Positions 58,117 to 64,000 of a DNA stretch of 64,000 nt are shown in pieces; positions within the stretch are counted from its first letter, which is position 1, and each line of letters opens with the position of its first letter. This DNA comes from Algoriphagus sp. CAU 1675 (GTDB taxonomy: Bacteria > Bacteroidota > Bacteroidia > Cytophagales > Cyclobacteriaceae): NCBI RefSeq assembly GCF_029222925.1, contig NZ_JARHUI010000002.1, forward strand, positions 186,001 through 250,000. Direction: 5' to 3'. The notes under the pieces are model-generated. The model saw only the letters and a program-made list of their open reading frames with translations, did no database searches and was not told where the DNA came from. Both the position numbers and the translations under genes were made by a program.

Positions 58117-59174
58117 CGCTCAGAAGAAAAATTGGGTTCCACATTCGCACCTTCAAATACATTGACTAAGCCTCCGGTGATGACTAGGTCTCCGGACTTG
58201 ACCCCGCTTTTCAAAATGAGGTGATCACCGATTCGTTGAGCGATGGCAATAGACTGAAGTTTTGCCTTGCCTTCTTGAATCACATAGACCTTGGGATCCA
58301 AGTCCGAACCTACCAAAGCAGAGGCTGGTAAAATCACTCCTTCAGAATTTGCTTCGCCTTTCACCAAGACTTCCCCAAACATTCCGGCTTTGACAGAAAG
58401 GTTTGCTGTATTTTCAAAAGTCAGTTCCACCGGAAAATTATTTCCGACAGAGCCTCGACTGCCCACCAAGCTTACTCTGGCGGGAAATTCGGTAGAAAGA
58501 GAGGCGATTTTCACAAGCTGGGCACTCCCGTTTTGAAAAAAGCCCAAATCATTTTCCGGAACCTGAATAGTCAATTTCACTCGACTGAGATCAGTTACCT
58601 GGATCAGGGGTTTTCCCGGAGCGGCAAAATCTCCCACTTCGGTCATTTTTGCGGTAACAATTCCCGAAAATGGAGCTTTGATGGATGACTTTGCCAACTG
58701 CTCTTTTAGCGTAGCAATTTGCACTTCCAAACCTGCCAAAGCAAGTTCGGTCTTTTCCAACTGAATCCCCTGAATCGCTTCATTTTCCACCAACACCCGA
58801 TACCGCTTCAGGTCGGCTTCCAACCCGCCTTTCTGAACCTCAGCCGCTTTGAGCTGAAGCTGAAGTAAGGCCACATCCTGCTGCACCAGCAGTTGATTGG
58901 CACCGACACGCTGACCGACTTCCACGGCAATACTTGTGACTTTCCCCTGTACTTCTGCGCTGATTTTGCCTTCCCGAATGGGTTCGATCACACCAGAAAA
59001 GCTGCGCCGATTGTCCAAATGACCTTCTGTCACTTTTACTGCAAAAACAGGTACTGCTTGATCTTTGTCATAAACATAGACTCGCTCTTCGGCTGCCTTT
59101 TTATTGAGTACCAACCTGACCGCGACGATCGCGATCAAGGCCAAAGGAATAATATAGATGAGGATCTTTTTCAT
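58113..59174 (-). CDS. RND efflux periplasmic adaptor subunit
   Basis: The 353-residue protein starts MKKILIYIIPLALIAIVAV with a single anchor helix. It shows the lipoyl halves (ISAEVQGKVTSIAVEVGQRV and IKAPFSGIVTAKMTEVGDF), a coiled hairpin between them and a beta-barrel part with TDLSRVKLTIQVPEND. It bridges the pump and the outer membrane channel. A frame extension of 25 codons upstream overlaps the TolC-like gene and was rejected. The stop overlaps the permease start (ATGA). Confidence 0.93.
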   Translation of the reverse strand: MKKILIYIIPLALIAIVAVRLVLNKKAAEERVYVYDKDQAVPVFAVKVTEGHLDNRRSFSGVIEPIREGKISAEVQGKVTSIAVEVGQRVGANQLLVQQDVALLQLQLKAAEVQKGGLEADLKRYRVLVENEAIQGIQLEKTELALAGLEVQIATLKEQLAKSSIKAPFSGIVTAKMTEVGDFAAPGKPLIQVTDLSRVKLTIQVPENDLGFFQNGSAQLVKIASLSTEFPARVSLVGSRGSVGNNFPVELTFENTANLSVKAGMFGEVLVKGEANSEGVILPASALVGSDLDPKVYVIQEGKAKLQSIAIAQRIGDHLILKSGVKSGDLVITGGLVNVFEGANVEPNFSSER

Positions 59175-59181
59175 GGTAAGA

Positions 59182-60498
59182 TCAATTGAGAAGTGTGGAT
59201 GATGATTTTTTGAGTTCGAGGGTGGCTTTGAGGTATTCGACCATCGCATCGAGATAGGCTTGTTGGGAAGTTCTTAGCGATTGATCGGCAAGCAGGATAT
59301 CGGTCAAAGTAGCCAATCCCTCCTGCTGCAAAAGGAGAGATTTAGTGTATATGGACTCGGCTAGTTGGATCTGAGAGGCAGTAGTCAGGATTTGGTTTTT
59401 TGCTGTAGCCTGCTGACGCAAAGCTGTCTGATATTGGACCTGATTCTGATCGGCAAGCAGTGATTTTTGCAAGGTGGCATTTTCCAGTTCCAGTTCTTTC
59501 TGGCGGATTTTTTTGGTTGTTGCTGTCCCGTTGAAAATCGGAAAACTGATCTGCGCTCCGATAAAACTCTGGGGATAAAAATTCAAAAAAGACTCAGGAG
59601 CACCGCTATATCCAAAACCGGTCATTCCATAGTTGGCGATCAAATTGACGCTGGGAATCCGAGAATTCTTGATGGTGGTCAGTTCCTGATTGATCACTTT
59701 TTCGCGGAGTTCCTGAATTCTGATCTCTGAGGTCAATCCTGCAATAGGCACTTCTTCTTCACCCATTTGCACTTCCGAAACCACATCCATTTCTTGGTCC
59801 AGCGGTATGCCTATTGCCAATTTAAGCTGCTGTAGCACCGTCATATATTGATTTCTCAGTCGGATAATCTGGGATTGCAAGTGCTGATTTTGAAGGATTA
59901 CCTTATCCAGATCCGTTCTGCTGGCCAATTTCTGCTCATACAGCAAGCGAACGTTTCGCTCGAGTTTCTCGCCGTTGACTTGGTTGGCTTCGAAAAAAGC
60001 AACCTGATTTTTCAAAATCTGTGCATTGTAATACAGATTAGAAACCTCCAGATAAACCTGCTCCTCAGTTTTGACCCGCTGCCACTCGGCCAACTCCTGA
60101 TACGATTCAGAAATCTGAATTCCTGCCATCACCTGGGGATCGTAGATTGGCATTCGCAGGTTAATATTCCCCATAATGGTATGAGGAACACCAAATTGCA
60201 CCGCCCGATACACTCCCTCCGGTCCACCAAAAGCAACCTGGGGAAGCATTTGGTAGGGAAGTTGGCTGAAGTACTTGTAATCAGCAGTCGCTAGGATCTT
60301 GGGCAAAAGCTGACTTCGCGACTCCTGATTTTTCAAGTCCGCAGCAGCCAGCTGATTGGTGGCCATCTTCAAGGCCTTATTGCGTAGCAAGGCCGTATCC
60401 AGACTTTGCTTCAGCGTCCATTCCTGTGCCTGTACCTTCGCTCCGATTAGGAAAGCCAGAAGGAATAAAACAGAAAGTTTGTGAATATTTACTAACAT
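59182..60498 (-). CDS. TolC-family outer membrane efflux protein
   Basis: The 438-residue protein has a signal peptide (LSVLFLLAFLIGAKVQA). Two repeats of long helices and short barrel strands are visible (EWTLKQSLDTALLRNKALK at the start; SFIGAQISFPIFNGTATTKKI in the second half). It forms the outer membrane duct of the tripartite pump. The start region TTAGTAAATATT resembles one half of the TetR operator upstream, which may be chance. It lies seven bases before the adaptor gene. Confidence 0.92.
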   Translation of the reverse strand: MLVNIHKLSVLFLLAFLIGAKVQAQEWTLKQSLDTALLRNKALKMATNQLAAADLKNQESRSQLLPKILATADYKYFSQLPYQMLPQVAFGGPEGVYRAVQFGVPHTIMGNINLRMPIYDPQVMAGIQISESYQELAEWQRVKTEEQVYLEVSNLYYNAQILKNQVAFFEANQVNGEKLERNVRLLYEQKLASRTDLDKVILQNQHLQSQIIRLRNQYMTVLQQLKLAIGIPLDQEMDVVSEVQMGEEEVPIAGLTSEIRIQELREKVINQELTTIKNSRIPSVNLIANYGMTGFGYSGAPESFLNFYPQSFIGAQISFPIFNGTATTKKIRQKELELENATLQKSLLADQNQVQYQTALRQQATAKNQILTTASQIQLAESIYTKSLLLQQEGLATLTDILLADQSLRTSQQAYLDAMVEYLKATLELKKSSSTLLN

Positions 60499-60514
60499 CT
60501 AGAGGTAAATTTTT

Positions 60515-61090
60515 TTAGCGTTTAATCAGGGTTAAAATCGATTGGATCAGTTCCATTCCGGAGGTATTCAAGTCAAAATTGAATCCGGAAACTCGCCATT
60601 TGAACATCTGAAGGCGAAAGGCCCCCAAGACCAAATGCACCAATTGCTCTGCTGAAAGGTCAGATCTAACTATCCCATGAGCCTGCCCCTCTTGGATCAA
60701 AGGCATCAAGAAACCCATTTTCGTCTGCATCAAGGCCAAAATTGCCTGATTGATTTGATCGCTTTCTTCCCAAAGTCCATCAGAAAACACGGCTACCACA
60801 AAGTGTGGATGCTGGGAAAAAAAGGCAAACTGACTGGAAAAAATAGCCTTGAACCGATCTTCTACCGCTAAATTAGGGTCTAGAGAAGAAAGTCTCGAGA
60901 CCATATTTTCCCGAAGGAATTCGAGTAAGGTCAGGATTATTGCTTCTTTACTTGAAAAGTGCCGATAGATAGCCGCTTCTGAAAATCCCATTTCCAAAGC
61001 CAGCTTTTTGGTAGTCAAGCCTCCAATCCCTGATTTGGTCAGAATTCTGCCTGCTGCATCGATCAGTTCTTTTTGTCTTTCGGAGATCAT
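60515..61090 (-). CDS. TetR/AcrR-family repressor of the efflux operon
   Basis: The 191-residue protein has the N-terminal helix-turn-helix (GGLTTKKLALEMGFSEAAIYRHF) and a helical ligand-binding C-terminal domain. It is the first gene of the operon, 16 bases before the TolC-like gene, and a perfect palindrome lies 10 bases before its start. It therefore most likely represses its own operon until a pump substrate binds. Confidence 0.93.
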   Translation of the reverse strand: MISERQKELIDAAGRILTKSGIGGLTTKKLALEMGFSEAAIYRHFSSKEAIILTLLEFLRENMVSRLSSLDPNLAVEDRFKAIFSSQFAFFSQHPHFVVAVFSDGLWEESDQINQAILALMQTKMGFLMPLIQEGQAHGIVRSDLSAEQLVHLVLGAFRLQMFKWRVSGFNFDLNTSGMELIQSILTLIKR

Positions 61091-61099
61091 TTTTAGTTA

Positions 61100-61115
61100 G
61101 TTAGTATTTACTAAC
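61100..61115 (-). promoter_or_regulatory. Palindromic operator of the TetR-type repressor
   Basis: GTTAGTA-TT-TACTAAC is a perfect palindrome directly upstream of the repressor start. A related half (ATTTACTAAC) occurs at the start of the TolC-like gene (60487-60496). Confidence 0.75.
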
Positions 61116-61181
61116 AAAGGTAATCCACATTTTTTAAAATGCAAACTTTTGAGCTTTTGAATAGGCAGAGGCTATTTGATA

Positions 61182-61328
61182 ATGAAAAAATTCAGACTTA
61201 TTGTCTTTTTCCTGTTTGTCCTTTCTCTTAAAAAATCTACAAACTATTTAGCCCCAGCTACAGCTTTTGCCAAGAGGGGGAGCAAAACAAGAAAGAGGTT
61301 AGTATTGACCTCTTTTTTTTGTTTTTAG
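61182..61328 (+). pseudogene. Possible truncated exported-protein gene ending in repeat copy B
   Basis: A 48-codon frame starts with a signal-peptide-like sequence (MKKFRLIVFFLFVLSL) and then runs through the tRNA-derived repeat to a stop just after the terminator. The second half is only repeat sequence read as protein. It may be the 5' remnant of a gene cut when the islet formed. It could also be chance in an AT-rich spacer. Confidence 0.25.
61270..61325 (+). repeat. Repeat copy B: tRNA-Asn 3' end plus terminator
   Basis: The first 21 bases are identical to the tRNA-Asn 3' region, followed by the same hairpin with few changes (stem AAAGAGGT/ACCTCTTT at 61292-61315). Nothing upstream resembles the 5' part of a tRNA. 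The hairpin can also end the leftward lipoprotein gene. Confidence 0.85.
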
Positions 61329-61354
61329 ACTTTACAAATGGAGGTGGTCTCCAG

Positions 61355-62377
61355 CTATTTTTTCATTATCTGGATCATATTTGCTGAATTTCGATCCGAA
61401 ATAAAAACCAATCCGGATCGGATTTCTTGTTCTCTTCGGAGAATATTATCAAATGAAATGCCCAGGTGCTTTTCCCAGGTTACTCCTCCATCCTTGGAAC
61501 TCATCAACCAATTTTTGCAGGGAGTGTAAGGCAGGCATCCCTCGTCCAATAAGAATCCGATCACATCCTGACCTGTCTGAGATAGAATGTAGATCGGCTG
61601 ATCCAAACGAGTCTCGGTTCGGTTGGCCCAATTCCCTTGGATTGTTTCAGTTAACCTCATTTCATAGTATCGATCAGCATCTACAGGGTAAAAAAAGGAT
61701 TCTCCCCCAGAAGGATTGCTCCGAAATGGAGTCCAGGTCTCTCCCCCATCAATCGTGCGATAATGTGCCCCATCCAATCCTATAATAAATCCTAAATCTT
61801 CGGTTTTCCAGAGGAATTGAATCAGGTTGACCCGGCTGAAATCTACACTCGTCGGATTCCACGTTTCCCCTCCGTCTATCGTTTCGAAAAGCTGAAATTG
61901 GTCATTTAGAGAGCCAGTATATTCCACAGCATAAGCAAAGCCACGGGTTGGGCTCGAAAAGGAAATCCTTTCAAAAAAAGTGTTTTTCCGCTCAAAAACT
62001 TCCCATGTTTCCCCTCCATCCTTACTTCGATAAACAATTCCTTGGGGACTCTTATTATCTTCCTCCAATCGGGTACTCGTCAACCACAGCTGCTGCTCAT
62101 CCAATGCAAAAAAAGCTGGTGGATTGGGAGAATAAGGCATTTCGAAAATGCCAGTGAAGTTTCTTCCCCCATCGGTAGTCTTGTAAAGAAAAGGTCCGGT
62201 ACGAAACCCTACCCATTCATTGACAAATTGTGTCTTATCAGAGAAGTTAAAGAGCCAGGGAGAAATTGTCTCTTTTATCTCCCAATTTTCCAGTAGGGTA
62301 GTTTCACGGGGAGGAAGTTCATCTTTTCCGCAAGCCAAACAAAAAACTAAAACAATCCAGTAAAACCGCTTAATCAT
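61355..62377 (-). CDS. YCF48/BNR-type beta-propeller lipoprotein
   Basis: The 340-residue protein has a lipoprotein signal (FYWIVLVFCLACG). The body contains several BNR-like repeats of the type KTTDGGRNF, RSKDGGETWE, ETIDGGETWNP, RTIDGGETWTP and SSKDGGVTWE, which form a beta-propeller similar to YCF48/sialidase-like folds. No catalytic residues of sialidases were recognised. An upstream ATG 13 codons earlier was rejected because it would precede the lipoprotein signal. The gene lies alone between repeat copies B and C. Confidence 0.85.
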   Translation of the reverse strand: MIKRFYWIVLVFCLACGKDELPPRETTLLENWEIKETISPWLFNFSDKTQFVNEWVGFRTGPFLYKTTDGGRNFTGIFEMPYSPNPPAFFALDEQQLWLTSTRLEEDNKSPQGIVYRSKDGGETWEVFERKNTFFERISFSSPTRGFAYAVEYTGSLNDQFQLFETIDGGETWNPTSVDFSRVNLIQFLWKTEDLGFIIGLDGAHYRTIDGGETWTPFRSNPSGGESFFYPVDADRYYEMRLTETIQGNWANRTETRLDQPIYILSQTGQDVIGFLLDEGCLPYTPCKNWLMSSKDGGVTWEKHLGISFDNILRREQEIRSGLVFISDRNSANMIQIMKK

Positions 62378-62571
62378 AAGTCCAAATGATAAAGATTTAG
62401 GGAAAATATAAACCAATTATTTAATAGATAAAACCCTTTTGCTCGAAACCCCAAAAATGAGATCCTCTATAAATTTTAAGGAACGCGAATGATAAAACAG
62501 TTTGAAATTATTTCTTCTTGAATTTTTCTAAAAAGGAAGAAGGTCTAATTTCGGATGCAACAATTATTGAC
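62378..62571. other. Gene-free spacer before repeat copy C
   Basis: I see no credible gene between 62378 and 62775. The only structure is repeat copy C; the remainder on both sides is AT-rich spacer. Confidence 0.6.
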
Positions 62572-62619
62572 GGGGAGAGCAAAACAAAAAAGAGGTCTAA
62601 AACGACCTCTTTTTTGTTT
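62572..62619 (+). repeat. Repeat copy C: diverged tRNA-Asn 3' end plus terminator
   Basis: Bases 62577-62597 are identical to 54882-54902. The acceptor-derived part upstream is degraded (CGGGGAGAGC in place of GAGGGGGAGC). The hairpin GAGGTC/GACCTC with A and T runs (62586-62615) remains and can end the leftward DUF4382 gene. Confidence 0.75.
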
Positions 62620-62775
62620 AAATCTATCTCAGTTTAATTCAAATAAAATTAGTAAAAGCTGCAATTTTCTTAAACCCCAAAAGTCAAGCTAATGATCAGA
62701 AATACATCCAAATTATTCCAGACATTTGATAGTGATTTGCTTTAAAAATCCATTTTTAAATTGAACAATAGATTT

Positions 62776-63474
62776 TTATTCAAACACTGCTTGAGTCGCA
62801 ACATCCAACCTATTGGCAACTTGGTCGAAAATATCAGCGTTTGAAGTTTCACTTATAATTATTTTTCCATTAGTAAGTTGCGCATTATCCAACTCTTCAG
62901 CTGAGACTACACTAAACCAGTCTAAAGCATCAAATTTTATTTTACCTACAATATTGGAACCCGCTGGAATACTAACCACACTTGCATTCGCCTCAAAAAC
63001 TTCACCACTATTAAATTCTAATCTTATTGGAATTGAAGTTCCCTCTGAATTGATATAAGTTCCTTCAATTACAATGGATGGATCACTATTTTCGTCCTGA
63101 ATTTCGATTCCCAAATTTACATTCGTATACTCACCGGCCGGTACATCAATATTTACGGCAGGTGTAATCATTCCCGTGGCATAATCAATTTCCGAAATTT
63201 GTTCATGGGTTATACTCACAGAACGATTTTGAGTATCTCCATCAAAAACAACCTCTCTGAACTTGATTTTGCCACTTGTAAAGACCAGAGAGTTCTCATT
63301 GTTCACTCTCGCATTTATTAGTTTTGAGTCTGAACTCGTGGTTGTTACCGCAAGAGTTATACGTGCAGTATCAGGAGACAAATCCTTTTCATCACTACAG
63401 GCAAACTGTACTAAACCGATAATAAGAGCAACAACCGCTAATTTCATGGACTTTCTCTTCTTCATTATTTTCAT
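62776..63474 (-). CDS. DUF4382-domain lipoprotein
   Basis: The 232-residue protein has a lipoprotein signal (LAVVALIIGLVQFACSD). The body reads as a strand-rich domain of the DUF4382 type (ARITLAVTTTSSDSKLINAR, KIKFREVVFDG, VNIDVPAGEYTNVNLGIEI). These proteins are exposed on the outer membrane of Bacteroidota and have no known activity. Three ATG codons lie within the first ten; the first is used here, but the third (MKLAVVALI) would also give a complete leader. It precedes no gene on its strand before copy C. Confidence 0.8.
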   Translation of the reverse strand: MKIMKKRKSMKLAVVALIIGLVQFACSDEKDLSPDTARITLAVTTTSSDSKLINARVNNENSLVFTSGKIKFREVVFDGDTQNRSVSITHEQISEIDYATGMITPAVNIDVPAGEYTNVNLGIEIQDENSDPSIVIEGTYINSEGTSIPIRLEFNSGEVFEANASVVSIPAGSNIVGKIKFDALDWFSVVSAEELDNAQLTNGKIIISETSNADIFDQVANRLDVATQAVFE

Positions 63475-63805
63475 CGTTTCTATATAATTTTAATTATTAA
63501 AACTCACATCAACAACAGCATCAATTAAACAAGATACATCTACGAATAAATAACAAAATTGATTCCAACACAACATATAAATAGATAAAATTAATTTATA
63601 AATATTATTAAAAATCAAAGAATTTAAATTTTCATTATTGAATAGATAAAACAATTTAATATTTAATAAAAAATCATAAATCTAATGTATTTCAAAACAA
63701 AAATACTGAACCTAAAAAGCTGTAAAAACTTTAATTAATAATAGTTATAGTAGTATAAAATATTTTTTAATCCATCCTAATTGACATAAATCAAAACAAA
63801 AAAAT
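63475..63805. other. Very AT-rich gene-free stretch
   Basis: No gene is seen. Long runs of A and T dominate, with two copies of AATAGATAAAA (63580-63590, 63641-63651); a third copy is at 62423-62433. It should hold the promoter of the DUF4382 gene. Confidence 0.6.
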
Positions 63806-63833
63806 AAAGCCATCCTGTTTTCAGGATGGCTTT
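63806..63833 (-). terminator. Intrinsic terminator of the TonB-dependent receptor gene
   Basis: AAAGCCATCCTG and its perfect complement enclose a TTTT loop. A T-rich tract follows on the minus strand, 20 bases past the receptor stop. Confidence 0.92.
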
Positions 63834-63852
63834 CATGGCTTGGGCTTGCAAA

Positions 63853-64000
63853 TTAGAATTTAAAGCCCAATGTCGTATAAAAGGTTCTTCCGTCTGCCGG
63901 CATCAATCCAGGCCCGGGATATCCTCCAGCTCTACGCGTGAAATACCGCTCATCAGTCAGATTATTGACACCTGCCTTGAGACTATACTTTTTCCGGAAA
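63853..64000 (-). CDS. TonB-dependent receptor, C-terminal end only
   Basis: The last 48 codons of a leftward gene are visible and the rest lies beyond the window. The peptide contains KAGVNNLTDERYFTRRAGGY, then PGPGLMPADGRTFY and the terminal strand TTLGFKF. The VNNLTDERYFTRRAGGYPGPG pattern resembles the end of FecA-type ferric citrate or siderophore receptors, ending in an aromatic residue as outer membrane barrels do. Confidence 0.85.
   Translation of the reverse strand, partial: FRKKYSLKAGVNNLTDERYFTRRAGGYPGPGLMPADGRTFYTTLGFKF

Larger units (their letters stand above)
54872..61325. mobile_element. Putative tRNA-associated islet carrying a TetR-RND efflux operon
   Basis: About 6.4 kb lies between two direct repeats formed by the tRNA-Asn 3' end and its terminator. 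It holds only the four-gene efflux operon and a 180-base spacer. A tRNA 3' end recreated at the far edge is the classic footprint of site-specific integration. No integrase or excisionase gene is inside, so the element is either a remnant or was moved in trans. Origin by tRNA array duplication is an alternative. Confidence 0.5.

Noticed and set aside
61270-62619. Repeat copies B and C as additional tRNA genes
   Set aside because: Only the 3' T-stem and acceptor strand are present. There is no D-arm, anticodon arm or 5' acceptor strand upstream.
54872-62619. Active prophage or integrative conjugative element at tRNA-Asn
   Set aside because: There is no integrase, excisionase, replication, conjugation or capsid gene between the repeats; only a remnant or trans-moved islet is supported.

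Overview
The window is a chromosomal stretch of a Bacteroidota bacterium, most likely of the class Cytophagia and close to Cyclobacteriaceae (Algoriphagus-like). The evidence is a PorU/PorV pair of the type IX secretion system, a TonB-dependent receptor tail, a BlaI/M56 pair, DUF4097, DUF4382 and DUF2027-Smr proteins, and promoters of the Bacteroidota form TTTG-N19-21-TAnnTTTG. Most genes are intact and housekeeping or envelope related. No rRNA, CRISPR array, insertion sequence, integrase or prophage gene is visible.

Layout. 1-5.3 kb: an NtrC-like regulator with its NtrY-like kinase, a DoxX-like membrane protein, and an archease-RtcB RNA ligation pair. 5.3-11.5 kb: CapA-like phosphatase, catalase-peroxidase KatG and a DPP-IV-like S9 peptidase. 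11.7-15.9 kb: an LpxH-like phosphoesterase coupled to a MurG-like glycosyltransferase, converging on a BlaI-M56 two-gene regulatory unit with twin operators. 16-22.5 kb: a GH63-like glucosidase, RNase HII, a leftward run of HNH protein, inactive-looking NlpC/P60 protein, SmpB and TsaD. 22.5-32 kb: TamB, photolyase, DUF2027-Smr protein, a helical unknown, cystathionine gamma-synthase and a VTT membrane protein. 32-38.4 kb: porV-porU. 38.6-42.9 kb: PadR regulator with a double PspC protein, a beta-CASP hydrolase and a lipoprotein. 43-47.3 kb: a unit of an ECF sigma factor, a single-span membrane protein (candidate anti-sigma), two paralogous barrel proteins and a DUF4097 protein, framed by strong terminators. 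47.3-54.4 kb: PaaE-like reductase, adenylosuccinate lyase, a CtlX-like hydrolase and a Tat-exported molybdenum hydroxylase with its 2Fe-2S subunit. 54.7-64 kb: tRNA-Asn followed by accessory modules.

The most unusual structure lies downstream of tRNA-Asn(GTT). The 3' end of the tRNA plus its terminator is repeated, with growing divergence, about 6.4 kb and 7.7 kb downstream. Between the copies sit a TetR-regulated RND efflux operon and then a lone YCF48-like lipoprotein gene. This looks like stepwise accretion of small islets at the tRNA 3' end, with no recombinase left in view. Other points of note are the BlaI operators that cover both promoter elements of their own promoter, an NlpC/P60 protein lacking its catalytic Cys and His, the self-contained sigma-factor/envelope unit, and intrinsic terminators placed inside the 3' ends of opposing genes.
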